Assembly (NCBI GenBank): GCA_002633025.1
Contig: NMRB01000007.1
Location: forward strand, 897,157-961,156
Direction: 5' to 3'
Origin: Notospermus geniculatus
Taxonomy: Eukaryota > Nemertea > Pilidiophora > Heteronemertea > Lineidae
Length of the DNA: 64,000 nt
Shown here: positions 1 to 11,265 of the stretch, piece after piece
How the letters are laid out: every line of letters starts with the position of its first letter
Position numbering within the stretch: position 1 is the first letter of the stretch
The notes under the pieces: model-generated
The model's input: only the letters and a program-made list of their open reading frames with translations
What the model was told of the DNA's origin: nothing
The model's database searches: none
Made by a program: the position numbers and the translations under genes

Positions 1-1127
1 AGGTCATCTGACGATGTAGTGTAGGACATCCGTATCGGTCTTCATGTATGTCGACCGTAATTACAATTGTTCCGCAACCATAGGGATTAAATGAACCCGG
101 CAAGTGAACAAGTAAATGGCTTGAGATCTTCTCTACAATATTATTCTGATGATTCCAATATCATGCAAAAAGAAACTTTTGGATCTTGAAAAAATCTTAG
201 TACAAAAAAAAAGAAATTGGAAACAGGAATCTGAAGTATCATGACGTCATTACGGAATTATCTCATATTCTTTCCAAAAATAGAACACTCTTCCGAGGTA
301 AATCCCGATCGAATTATCATCAACCTATAATCGGATTATTGGTAATCTGGTTATTAAGAGGCTAACCCCCCTGGCGGATCAATGTGAAACTATAATTGGA
401 TGTAAATGATATGGCTGTGGGTTCCTGACCGCTCTCAACTCGCTGGAATCTGACTTTAGACTATTTTTCCTGACAGTCAAAACAAAAACACGTGTCTCGT
501 CGTCCGGCATGTTTGCCGCAGTGTGGTGCTAGAATTGGCGAATGTTCTTGCCGTTTCTGATCCCATTGCACCGATAAACGGATTCGAAACGATGTTCTTC
601 GAAGGTGGCTAGCTTCACTCTGCCTTCACCAGAAAGCGGTCTCAAATTTTACGACCCTCACTTTTGGTTATAGCGCTTTATCTTCGGGTTAAATGAACTC
701 AGTGGAAGCTTCACCATGAACTGTAGAGGTACACAAATTAACACAATGTATCTGCTAACATGACACCCTGGCCACGTATTAAATATTCATCCTTGTTTTT
801 ATAAAATTTCCTTTCTTAAAGGTACATTGTCCTGTAGTGTATTATACCATTCAACCATCTCTGAACACTGAACCTTCTTTTAATTATTTTAGAGCAATTG
901 CTTTAATCGTCCCAGGTTGCCTCATTTTAAGAAGAAATTAAACCTTTATTTTGCAATGTTTTCTCTGCAAATTAAATTAAGGGAGCACGGCAGCTGGGGG
1001 ATGCGCCCATTATGTGGTTGTAACCGGCAAGGGTCTCCTTGCACTTTTAATCGCAAGTAGGGAATTACAGACAATAAGGCCCTCTGCTATAGTTCCTGCA
1101 AAGGAAGGACGTTCATATTCTCCGTAA

Positions 1128-1229
1128 GCAGAGTTTTACCTCGCTCCTCTTCATCCACTCAGACCAGCGAGCGTATGAAGAGGAGCGTGACCAAAACCCT
1201 GCTGTTGGAGGATGGACATTCATGGTTGT
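1128..1229. mobile_element. Short relative of the 446-bp CATCCTCC element
   Basis: The stretch holds GTTTTACCTCGCTCCTCTTC on one side and GAAGAGGAGCGTGACCAAAA on the other, followed by CCCTGCTG and GGAGGATG. These match the ends of the element at 22337-22782, so this is probably a small internally deleted or solo-end member of that family. The left terminal CATCCTCC is not visible, so the copy is incomplete or degraded. Confidence 0.4.
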
Positions 1230-1353
1230 CATTGTGTGCCGCAACTAGTGGAAAGGGAAGGGGAACATTTCGGCTTGTTGGGTTGATGGGAAGAATGGAT
1301 GTGTTCGCTGAACAGCATTCATTTCGTTTTTCTTCGCCTGAATCGTGTAGGCC

Positions 1354-1444
1354 TGGGACTGGGACTGGGACTGGGACTGGGTTGGGGACGACAGGGCACC
1401 TCCGATGATACGATGATCGCGGTCAAGGTCAAGGTCAAGGTCAA
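1354..1444. repeat. Hexanucleotide tracts (GGGACT)n and (GGTCAA)n
   Basis: A short GGGACT tandem tract (about 1354-1386) is followed after some 35 bases by an AGGTCA/GGTCAA tract (about 1421-1444). Period 6 opens artificial reading frames such as a Gly-Leu repeat, so the overlapping open frames should not be read as genes. Confidence 0.7.
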
Positions 1445-2714
1445 CCGTTATTTGCATGAAATCTCGGACAGACGACAGTAAGTCTGAAGCAGACGACACC
1501 CACTTCGTAAGACAGGATATGATAATATTTTGGAAGAGAAATACGCTCTTGAACATCTGCAAGAACTCACACCATTACATACCGTGGCGCTAAATTAAGC
1601 TTTTTTGACTGAGCTTCTACACCCTTCGCAGTCAACACATGCGGGGGGGGGAGATCTGAGGCAATACAAGGGGTAGGCCTAAAACTTGGGGACAATGCAT
1701 GCAAGCACTCCACGTCTGTGCACTAAAAGCCACACAAAAATGACCACGGGATATTGGGCCTAAACTGCGCAGGGAAGCGACCCGCCTCTTCCCCTTTGAC
1801 TAGGATTAAAACCACCCACAGTTGATTGTAATTATGCATGTGGCACTCGCTAATGATCCTTGGGCTGCCAATCAATATTTGTATCACAACCGATAGACTT
1901 TTACAACGAAATCGAAAGCAATTTAGAGACACAGCCTCTGGCATACGCTTCATTACATCACCGGACAAACAGCGACACCAACTGCAATCGTTTCCTGAGA
2001 AAGTAACCAAGCTTGAAAATCGATCGCTCAGAAGAGAGTCACGTCGATCGGGAAACCACGAGCAATTTGATATTTAATAGACAGTGAACGGATCGAAGAT
2101 GCCTGTATTTTGTGTGATCGTTGATAGGATGGCGATGCTCCGTGCTTATGCGCCGGGGATGATTCTCGAACTTTCTTCCTCGGACATCAGACGGTGCGAT
2201 GCTTTTCTTTGGTAGGCCTATGGCTGAAAATGATCTGATGTGAGCAACACGCCGGCTGTGTACACGTCACGCCCTGTCGACTGCCTTATTTCAAAACCCT
2301 TTCAAAAGCCGAGTTGCAAACCAGTGACCAAAGCGGTTTTCTCTCAACCTCACACAAGGTTTAAAGTCCGAAAAACCTCCGGTCCCTTTGCGCGTGTAGG
2401 GACCGTAAATCAAGCGAAAAAATGACATCAGTCTCAGTTTCCTGTTTCCTAATGTCAGACCCGAGTCATTCATCTGTCATGGATGGACAGGGGCCAAACG
2501 GTTCACATGATTTTTGATTCAATATACCACTTTATCATCAGTCATTTCAGTTATTGGAATTTGCACGCGATTTACCGGTGACAAAATGAATGGGAGTTTC
2601 GCGTGTGCACCTTCCAAGGGAGAGAGATCGTAGATTTCAAAGGTTGATCGTGCGGCGCCGACAATGCGAATCCACCCCACCCTCACACTGTATGTAAGAT
2701 CTATGAGTGTATCA

Positions 2715-3317
2715 CACTCTTAAAAAATTCTCGTCCTACTGACAAGCTGGAACTCGTTCTCAGAATATGCTTAAATTGACAGGGTCTATCTTGTCAATTG
2801 ACAAGTTTTTAACTTGTCATCCTCGGAAAAGAGACATCTTATCATTGAAACAACTACATCTCGTCATTCAGGCTACACAAAAATTAAAAGTTATGCGCCA
2901 AGATACCGTTATGCGGTAGTTACAAGTACTAACAACAGGTACATATGAAAGAAAAACTCTCCTAAATTTCAGGGCCTACGGCGGGATTCGAACCTACGAC
3001 CTATGAAATGTATAAACTACTAGACATAACCCCTAAACCCTCCTGGCTATTGAGGCAACGATGGTGACAGCATGCTTAGAGTTCAAGAAATTGAGCGATT
3101 AATGTGAGGGAAGCGCATGCGCAATAATATCCTGCCACCTGCAACTTATCGCCATAACTAGAGACCTTGTCGACTGGATAAACTGAACTCGTCACAGAGT
3201 TGTGCGACTCGCCATGACAAGTAAATTGTGTCATGAATGACGTAATTCGTCAGGCTGACTAAAGCATCTCATCCATATTCGCAGACAAGTTGCGGTGACA
3301 AGAATTTTTTAAGAGTG
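2715..3317. mobile_element. 603-bp non-autonomous element with terminal inverted repeats
   Basis: The left end CACTCTTAAAAAATTCTCGT is the reverse complement of the right end (ACAAGAATTTTTTAAGAGTG) with one mismatch, a terminal inverted repeat of about 20 bp. Both subterminal regions carry many copies of TGACAAG or CTTGTCA, as subterminal repeats do in non-autonomous DNA transposons. No transposase frame is present. I cannot assign a superfamily; a clear target-site duplication is not visible. Confidence 0.65.
2978..3050 (-). tRNA. tRNA-like sequence, probably degenerate or SINE-derived
   Basis: On the minus strand, GGTTCGAATCC matches the RNA polymerase III B box (plus-strand 2984-2994). 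About 50 bases upstream of it lies TAGCCAGGAGGG, a plausible A box. The T-arm stem pairs only partly and I cannot build a clean cloverleaf or assign an anticodon. It lies inside the inverted-repeat element at 2715-3317, so a tRNA-derived insertion or pseudogene is likelier than a functional tRNA. Confidence 0.3.
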
Positions 3318-3738
3318 CATGAACCCCTCCCAGGCTATACCCTTAACAATAGGCTTAAGTTACTATTGAAGGGACGCTTACGACATGGTGTTTTTCGTCT
3401 CTTCTCCTCTTACCATTTTCTCCTGTTTTGTTTAGCGCAGTAAATTTTGTTAATTTCTCCCATTAGAGAAGATTTTTAGAAACTCCTTTTCGACATTTCT
3501 TTAATTACTTACCTATTAAAGTAGATGGCATCCGTTTTTTTTCATGGAGTCTGTAACAAAGGTCTTCCCCTGCGCAGGTCGTGAAATCCGTTTTTCTCGC
3601 CTTCCAAATCAGGCATACTTTCCCCTGTCTATTTTTTCCCCTCCCCAATCAACCTTTTGTACTTAATCAATCTGAAACCCACATGCGCCTAATGGCATTG
3701 ATCAAAGACTGTGCATTACCCACCCCTGCGCGCTGTAG

Positions 3739-3923
3739 CGGAGATGCGCCCAAACAGCAGCCCAGAGAATGTCGGGATCACCCAAGGCGACAAGGTGCAA
3801 CTAGATCAAAGTGGGGACGCAGGGGAAGACGGAGCCATTACTGAACATCTGCCAAAAGAAATGGCAGAGATTAGCATTCTGCCTGATTGGGGAGCGGGCT
3901 CCGGCAATCTCGTTGTTTTGTAA
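3739..3923 (+). CDS. Candidate 3' terminal exon of an unrecognised gene
   Basis: An open frame ending in TAA at 3921-3923 has protein-like composition, with acidic and Gln-rich stretches and a C terminus ending GSGNLVVL. A possible acceptor (CTGTAG) precedes 3739. I do not recognise the protein and see no partner exon upstream in the window; other exons would have to lie before base 1. It could equally be a chance frame. There is no polyadenylation signal close behind it. Confidence 0.2.
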
Positions 3924-6000
3924 TTTCTATAACGACGACCACAACTAATTGTAGACAAGATGGCCGAAAGCTAAGTACGAAATTCAAATTCAATTTTATT
4001 TGACTACCCTGTGAAGCACAATACAGAACTTCATGATTAGCGGATACATGTATCTTCTACGTGTATGTATTGCATTTACATGATAGGATAATGATATTGT
4101 TTTTAGCAACAAACCCCCAAGTTATGAAAACAATAGAAAAATAATCATTTGTAGCCGACGTAAGGAAATAATAGCGGTATGTGTACAGTATACATAGTCT
4201 GAACTTATAATTCCTCCAAGGTCTGAAAAAGCGTAGTTTAGCTACGAAAAATGAAAAATAACTTTTCTCAATATTTCATTTGTACAAGTCATGTAGGTTT
4301 TGGTAAGGGTAGTTGTTGAAACATTTCACTCAGTTGACTGTGGGGTGAAAAGAGATTGAGTGTCCGGTGATGACGAGGCCAAGAAGTCATTCCAGTAACA
4401 CAGCAGAAACGGATGTATCCCATTCCTTCTCACGCCCAACAAAACGGTCAAATACTCGGTTGTCAGTTTCGACCACAAGAATGCAACAGTAAGTGAGAAT
4501 GAATGGAGATAATTTGCCCTGGAAAACTCACTGGAATCTCACACGGTTTCAGGAAACAGAATCATCTATTATTAGTTGGAAAAATTAATTACCCTAAATA
4601 TAAACATCATCCGCATAAAATACATTGCATATCGTTTTAAAGGCCATCGCTAGTCATGGATTTTTTCGTGTAAAAATATTGTTCTGTCGACCTGTAACCG
4701 TGGTTCGAATAAACAAAAGCAAAGATCCTTCCTCATTATTAAGTTGAGAAGATTCAAAACTGATTTTGCTAAAATGCTGTATTTTGACTGTCCCTTACTT
4801 CTCCTGAATTTCGGCAATTCAATTCAAACTCGCAGATACAAACATCACGGAGGATCATAAAAACCTTCAGACAAGACGTGACGAATATTTCAGCTAATTA
4901 TATTAGTCGATTAATGCCGGAACCTCGATGATTTTTAGACTTGACGGACAGGGTCGCCTGATGAATGAATGAAAATCATTCTTCCTCCTCTTCACCTATT
5001 TAAGTTAATGACAACCAGTACGTGTACCTCATGGAGCGGGATGAGGACGGTGTGAAATCGATTGACACAGAAATACTTCACTTCGAGGTCGACTGGGGGC
5101 GTATTCGTGGCTAATTAAGGCTGGAATGTGCCGTGATTAATTCAGGATTGATAATGAATTTCATTCGAGGTGATTCACAACGGGGCGCCATGTTCCGTGC
5201 GTTCAATCGCCACGTGACGTCATTGGGCATGCGTAAGAGAGTGCGACGTGATATTGGCCGTGCGTGGAGTGTTGACGGTTGAAGGGATTCGAAAGTTTAT
5301 GTCAAATTTGTCAGCTCTGTCCTCTTAATCGACACCTGCAGCTTTTACATTGCATCCAACTTTGCTGCAGTAACAGCAGCTTTCTTTGGCAAGGTTTCCT
5401 GCTAGCTTGACGGAGCGCGAAGTATTGCACAGTAACCATTCTTCATTCGACACTTTATGCCTCGAAATATTATTACTGCAACTCAATCTAGAAATAACAA
5501 GTTGAGTTTGTTTTCTTAAAGGTTGATTATGAAGGTGTTGATTCGCAGGTAGATCAGTATATAGCCTGCATGTGCGGGAAGGAGCTTCCGAACTGCAGGT
5601 GTAGACATCTCAAGAGGAATCCAAGCAAATCCAGGGACAATGAAGTCATGTTATCCTGCAGAAAAGGGTCAGGAAAAATATGATCATATTTCATGTGAAA
5701 ATATTCCATGACTTTTTCCAGTGCTTTGGTATGCTAACTCAAATTTCTCTACCTTCGGGAAGACGATTTTCTTATGCCAGTCGGCCCACAACCCTGGGTC
5801 CTGGAATCGCCATTCGATCTCGGCTTATAAATCGACAGCAGTGCAGAATGTCTTTGGTGAAAGGAATGAAGACTTATCAGGTGCATCATCCGCCGATTGA
5901 CAGCTTGTGACCTCCTGCTGGCGAGAAGAATGTCTTCACCAGCTCAGGTGTGAGATGAGTTTTGAAGAATTTTGAAGAATACGGAAGATTGTATAGTAGC
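3924..6000. other. No gene seen
   Basis: AT-rich sequence with no exon, RNA gene or mobile element that I can support. Confidence 0.45.
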
Positions 6001-6254
6001 GCTGCCTGCACTTGAAGAATAATTTGGAATAGTGCAGTGCTGTGGAAGAATATGGAACAATACATGTATTGCTCTGCCTGCAGTTGAAGAATATGGAACA
6101 TATTGCTCTGCCTGCACTTGAAGAATATGGAACATATTGCTCTGCCTGCACTTGAAGAATATGGAACATATTGCTCTGCCTGCAGTTGAAGAATATGGAA
6201 CATATTGCTCTGCCTGCACTTGAAGAATATGGAACATATTGCTCTGCCTGCACC
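6001..6254. repeat. 34-bp minisatellite, about five full units plus degenerate ones
   Basis: The word GCTCTGCCTGCA recurs at 6071, 6105, 6139, 6173, 6207 and 6241, an exact 34-bp period with unit core TTGAAGAATATGGAACATAT. Units alternate CAGTTG and CACTTG. A degenerate unit precedes the array from about 6001. Because 34 is not a multiple of 3, all three minus-strand frames are open with a repeated 34-residue pattern; these are not genes. Confidence 0.9.
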
Positions 6255-7466
6255 GATTGTCTATTCCATATCTTTATCACACCATCGATGCCCTCGCTGA
6301 CAGACTTTGACAGGCAACAAGGAACACGTTACCTGTGAGATCTCACAAACACTGATCATATGCCACTATTTCAGGTAGATATACTTCATCACATCACTCA
6401 CCATTTCACTTGGCGGTTTGTTTGTTTGATAATTTCGAGCTCAATGAAGCGCACCAACAGATTACCGACATGCTGAATGCACTTTTCGTCAGCGCCACCA
6501 ACGGGCGAGAGGACACTCAATTGGCGGTTTGGCGGGAGTTGACGCCCGCCATAAGAATCTGGCTTCACCTATCGTGTTGAATCATGCCTAAACAGTAAAT
6601 TAGAACCTGCCGTGAACGAACCATAACTGACACATGCTTTAATTCAAAAGCTACTGAAGCATAGGTTTAGCTAAGTTAATTAACACTGTTGGCGATAAGT
6701 TTCTTTAAACAAAGAGTGTTGAATGGCGTGTCCCTTGAGTTGAACCGTTGGTTCGCCGATTCTACACCTGTTCCGTTGACCAACCGCTGGGAGGAGGCAG
6801 CCAAGAACCCGACAAAGGAGGAAAAACCTGCGCTAATTAAATTGTGAACGGTGATTCCGTCGAAAAAACGGCAACACCTCAGGCAGATTGCATTTCGGCT
6901 TGATTTGTCCGAATCGCCCTGTCCTACTGCTCGTGAGAGCGATATACTAGTAATGCATTTGCAGCGGTCGGCCTGAAAAGCCTGTTCCACAGGTTTGACA
7001 GGGTCAAATTTTGATCAAAATTATGCTGAACAATGAATGAGATTAAACATTTTTGTTTGCAACCTGTCTGCCCTCAATTGGCTTATTCATAGAATCTGAC
7101 CGTGTGAAACGGCTGATTAATAATTCTACAANTCGCAACCAATCCGCCCTGAATTGGCTTATTCGTAGAATTTGGTCGTATGAAACGGCTGATTAATCCT
7201 AGAGTGTACCCCCCCCCCCCATGTGTCCAGTCTGTACAAACTTTCATTTAGTCTGGGGAATGTCAAACTCATTGACGGCGAACTATTCCCTGAGTCAAAC
7301 TTCTCCGGAAGAAGCGCAAGCAGAGATGTTGCTCAAATATGATTCACCATTCGTGTTACATCAACGGAGACTGACAGTTATGAATCATCCCTCACCCTGA
7401 GACCACGCAAGGCCACACTATCCTTCCGCACACGCCGCAATGGATTCCGCATATCACTGCTGCAAT
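6255..7466. other. No gene seen; contains a direct duplicate around one N
   Basis: No exon found. Two near-identical stretches of about 62 bp (7060-7121 and 7136-7198, core GGCTTATTCRTAGAAT) lie on either side of a single N at 7132. A C-run is at 7207-7220. Confidence 0.5.
7132..7132. other. Single-N assembly join between near-duplicate sequences
   Basis: One ambiguous base separates two direct copies of a ~62-bp sequence that differ at a few positions. This is what a contig join between overlapping, slightly different (allelic) ends would give; a single uncalled base would not explain the duplication. Confidence 0.5.
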
Positions 7467-7632
7467 TGGAGCTGTCAGTGAGTTGACCAATAGGTGTCAC
7501 TACGGCCCAATTCAATGCATATAGCGGACCCATTCATTCTTGATCGATGACCAATCACGTGGATTTTCCTGTGTATTGGTCCGCTATCTTTGCTGCCATC
7601 TTTTGGCAATACGCGCGGGCTGTCTTCTCCTG
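7467..7632. repeat. Dispersed repeat, copy 1
   Basis: About 160 bp starting GAGCTGTCAGTGAGTTGACC and ending near CGCGGGCTG recurs at 45095-45250 with about 85-90% identity by eye. Shared words include TACGGCCCAATT, TAGCGGACCCA, TTGGTCCGCTA and TTTGCTGCCATC. The left part is weakly complementary to the right part, suggesting a miniature element. No reading frame is preserved. Confidence 0.6.
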
Positions 7633-8878
7633 TTCACCGGCAGTTTCAACTCCTGCAATAGGCCTACGCCGAAAAGGCAAGATAGGCTTCTCACATTCGC
7701 AGACTTCCGCTCACCGTTTCGGTTACAGCATGCTTGGCAACGAAAGGCTGGACATATCCTTCATTTTAAGAGTTTCTTGGGAGATTTTCTTTACTGACCA
7801 AGATTTCCAACCCACTGGGTATTGGCGGTTCTATCTTCCTGTAGTTCATAGGCTAATCTGGTCAGTATTCCCCACCTTGCTTCCCCAAGGCTGGCATGAA
7901 TTACCCCAGCAGCAGAGGCCAGTAAGATCAGAATAAACCCCTTTGACGGCTCATTATGCTTCAAGCATCATCTTGCCTCTCCGCCAATCTGCACGTGCCA
8001 CAGGTAAGGATACTTCGGGTTGCTAATCCGTGCTCATCATAGGGGTATTGGATGAGAGAGATCTTATTAAAAGAAAGCTGAGTTAACCCTTGTAATCATG
8101 TCCATATGAAAAGTTCGGGAATCGGGAGGGTGTAGGATTTGTACCCTGTGTGAAGAGATCTATCCTGTCTGTCGTTTTTGTCCTGCTCTGATCCCATTGC
8201 GACCGCAAATTCTTGAGTGACTTTTAAGACAAAGATACGCCATTAACACCTTCCAAGAAAACATCTATAGAGGTAACTCCCCCCCCCCGCCTTCTCCATG
8301 CAATGCGTCCCAGAATTACCACCTTTCAATCCAACCCAGAGCGTGGAGCAATCAAAAATACGGACCTGAAACTAGCTGTGACGGAGGATGGACGTCATCG
8401 GGTCGGGTATGCTACAGGACAGGGTACCGGACGAAGGGAACTGACCAAAATAGGTTGAGATCGATGATCAATACTCATTATGACCTGCTGGTCTTGACCA
8501 ATCGTCTATTATGCAGGTGGGCATCATTTGGTTCACTCACACCTCCTCGTGTAGGGGATATTTTTTTCCTTTGAGTACCGAATCTTCCTGCTGTACTCAT
8601 CAGAACTTATTAACCCAATTACATCGTTTTGATATGTGGGATTACAAAAATCATGACTGCCAGCAGCAATTAATAATGACTGCTAATCATGCGTCGTATT
8701 ATGTATGTATTTATCGTAAGAGGGGGCTATCTATTCAACTTCTGCAAGAAGGTAGGATGGATATACCGGACTTTCACTCCTAAAAGGTTACTCAAAAGGT
8801 TACTCACTCGCAATGTTGGGGCGCACTGTGCCAAAGTCGACCAAAGGCAGGCACATTTTGGACATGCCTGTTGATAAC
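7633..8878. other. No gene seen
   Basis: No supported exon, RNA gene or element. A C-run is present at about 8279-8288. Confidence 0.4.
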
Positions 8879-9039
8879 CTAAAGGCCCGAACCCACTGAC
8901 GCGTTTTCGCGCTGCGGGAAAACGCACCGGCAGAAAATGCTTTGTTAAAAGGCAGCGGACCGAGAAAATAACAAAGGATTTGTCGGGCAGTGATAAAACC
9001 GCGGCGGAAAAACGCAGCAGAAGTGGGTTCAGGCCTTTA
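8879..9039. mobile_element. 160-bp MITE with AAAGGCCYGAACCCACT ends
   Basis: Left end AAAGGCCCGAACCCACTGAC and right end AAGTGGGTTCAGGCCTTT are inverted repeats that continue with fewer matches into GCGTTTTTC/GAAAAACGC. The element is flanked by TA/TAA-like bases. It has no coding capacity and lies 46 bp before the start of the large duplicated segment. Confidence 0.6.
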
Positions 9040-9256
9040 CAATCATGCCCGCCTGTCGTGAATTTTACATTATTCTAAAGTCCTGTCGTCAATTTCACAA
9101 TATTACGCAGTCCCCATTGTTTAGTCTGCAGTCATTGAAAGCGTCGGTCGACGGTGACAGCCAATCAGTTTGGATTAGTCTTTGATTTACCATTGTTCAC
9201 GCGTAAAGTTAACGAACTTAATTCTTATAGGTCTGTCGCTATGCTCTTGGCTTCCT

Positions 9257-9574
9257 GGGCCCATATTCATGAAACCTTGCTAGCTTAGTTGGTTGCTCAT
9301 GGTGTACATTGGCCTGTACACGTTTGCTAAGCTAACCATTGGTTCCACCAAAAATAAATAAGCATGCGAAAAGTGTACAAACTAAATTTTCACCAAAAAG
9401 CCCTGTTTGGATGGACAGTAAGCGCTATACAGAGCTTAGAAAATGGGACTTTGGGGTGAAAAATTTAGTGACATTTTTTGCACGCCTCTCTATTTTTGGT
9501 GGAACCAATGGTTAGCTTAGCAAACGTCTATTAAATCGGCGCTAAGCCCAGCAAGGTTTTATGAATATGGGCCC
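9257..9574. mobile_element. 318-bp palindromic MITE with GGGCCCATATTCAT ends (copy A)
   Basis: Starts GGGCCCATATTCATGAAACC and ends with the inverted form GGTTTTATGAATATGGGCCC. A second inverted pair, GTTTGCTAAGCTAACCATTG and its complement, lies inside, so most of the element folds back. The homologous element in copy B is at 20765-21128 and is longer because this copy lacks about 46 bp in its left arm. Confidence 0.75.
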
Positions 9575-9684
9575 AGGGTCCATATTCATAAACATACTTA
9601 AGTCAAAGTGTGATACTTATCTTTTGTGTTGAACAAAGGATAAGTGTCACACTTAGACTTAAGTAGTTTTATGAATATGGGTCC
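9575..9684. mobile_element. 110-bp hairpin MITE present only in copy A
   Basis: Starts GGGTCCATATTCATAAACAT and ends TTTTATGAATATGGGTCC, with inner arms AAGTCAAAGTGTGATACTTA and TAAGTGTCACACTTAGACTT. It abuts the previous element directly. In copy B the sequence runs uninterrupted from GGGCCC into TGAACTGTAG at 21128, so this is an insertion or deletion polymorphism. A related copy is at 50446-50553. Confidence 0.75.
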
Positions 9685-10501
9685 TGAACTGTAGATGTTG
9701 CCAAACTCCAACTGTAGATGTTGCCAAACTCCAAACACAATCAGTCGTTCAACACTCGTTTCTTTGGCGGATAAATTTGGATGCGTGGGGACGGGTTTGA
9801 AGACGGCCAAAACACGGTGTGAAGTTGATTGGATTGACTAATCGCTCGGCAATCGCCAATATCCTGTCACCTCCGATAGCAAAGCTTATTCAACGATTTG
9901 ATGGTCGTTCAAAATGTTATTTTCCGCTAATACAGTTGCTCTCAAACTGGCCGCGGCTAGAAACGGAGGGAAATGGATTTGTAACAATCACATTTATTGT
10001 TTACCTCATAATTGTCTGTTCCGTGTAATGAGTTGATTAGTGTTACTTGAATTTATCATTGGACACACTTAAATCAACAAACGACTTCGACCCTTGTTTC
10101 TACCTAGAAACTCACAGGACCCTGCGGCCCTCTGCTACACGTCCAGCGGATTAGACTGATGACAAAAATAACATATACTTAAGAATCTGAAAAGGTGTTT
10201 TAATGGTCAGAATAGGTAGTTAAGTGCTAGTTATTAAAGCTAAATGGCTTAGAATTCAAATCTTTGATTTGAACAAGCATTTCAATACACCTGGCGGTGA
10301 CTTTTGAAGTTTTCCGCAATTTGGGAAACATCAAAGCTACATTATTTGCCAGTGTTTTTCTAAGACCTGTTCGCGTGTACGTTGCGGTATTCGCTTACAC
10401 CTAATCCCTCTTAATGTACTAAAACCACTAAATAATTGAGAAAATGTTTTTCTTGTCAATTGTAATGGTACTTCGGTTGATTAAGCAGCTATTTTTTGCT
10501 A

Positions 10502-10502
10502 N
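10502..10502. other. Single-N join where copies A and B diverge
   Basis: Copies A and B match up to CTATTTTTTGCT and then differ completely for about 350 bp, until GAAGACTCA. In copy A the divergence starts exactly at this N. It therefore marks a contig join or an unfilled gap, not one uncertain base. Confidence 0.5.
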
Positions 10503-10611
10503 CACAGCCAACCATCACAAATAACATGAGACAGAACCTGGTGATGGTGGAAGCCTAAAACCTTCACCTACACCTACGTTATCAAGGATGAGCTTTCAGA
10601 TTACACAATGA

Positions 10612-10640
10612 CCTTGAAGGTCAGAGGTCAAGGTCAAGGT
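10612..10640. promoter_or_regulatory. Cluster of AGGTCA half-sites
   Basis: Consecutive AGGTCA half-sites form a one-base-spaced direct repeat (DR1) followed by close repeats with TCAAGGTCA context. A second smaller cluster is at 10762-10780. Nuclear receptors of the HNF4/RXR/ERR classes bind such arrangements. No gene is identified nearby and the cluster is absent from copy B, so it may be repeat-derived. Confidence 0.2.
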
Positions 10641-10940
10641 CAAACAGTTCTAAAGTGCAAATCTACTCAGAATTTCAGGGGAAAACTAATTAGAAGCCTG
10701 CATTAACCATCCCCTATTGGTTTAATCAAGGCTCCCTGTTCCAGTTATGCAACACTTCTCAAGGTCAGAGGTCAAGGTCACAGATAACTAGCTCTAGAGT
10801 AGTAAACTTCTCATCGGAAACCATTGACATCGCTCCGATGTCCTTTTCTTGTTTCTGAAGACTCAATATGCAAGTCCGTCGAAACATCATCCTAACATGA
10901 GGTTTTCAGTCAACAGTCCTCCACCACACATGGTTATATA

Positions 10941-11265
10941 CACTGTTAGAAATTATTAATTTTACAGTAGTAATTTTGCAGTAATTTTACAGAAATTGCC
11001 TGCAGCAGAGTCCCCAGCACTTTCTGTAAATTTACATATTTTTTTAATGGTATGATTCATGTTTTGCTGTATTGGTTGGACTCCATTGGACATCCCATTA
11101 TGATGCCTTCTGAGAGCAGTATGAAAATATAATTTGGTCAGCCTCCAGTCAAGTCTCTGTTGATAAGTCTGTACTTTTACAGATCAAGTCTGTAATTTTA
11201 CAGATCCGTCCTGGGGACTCTGCTGCACAGATTTTCTGTAAAATCTTCTGTTATTTCTAACAGTG
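10941..11265. mobile_element. 325-bp MITE with CACTGTTAGAAAT ends (copy A only)
   Basis: The left end CACTGTTAGAAATTA is inverted at the right end as TTATTTCTAACAGTG. Inner inverted words GCAGCAGAGTCCCCAG and CTGGGGACTCTGCTGC, plus several TTTTACAG motifs, support a fold-back element. Flanking bases share ATA. Copy B lacks it and instead carries a different element at the same point. Confidence 0.75.

Larger units (their letters stand above)
1..2714. other. No gene seen; left flank
   Basis: I see no convincing coding exon or RNA gene in this stretch. Short open frames on both strands lack splice context and protein-like composition. It contains two short simple-sequence tracts and one piece related to a repeat at 22337-22782, listed separately. 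A G-run lies near 1642. Confidence 0.5.

Noticed and set aside
5886-6280. Three minus-strand frames with repeated CRQSN/QAEQY motifs
   Set aside because: Produced by the 34-bp minisatellite, which opens every frame. No gene context.
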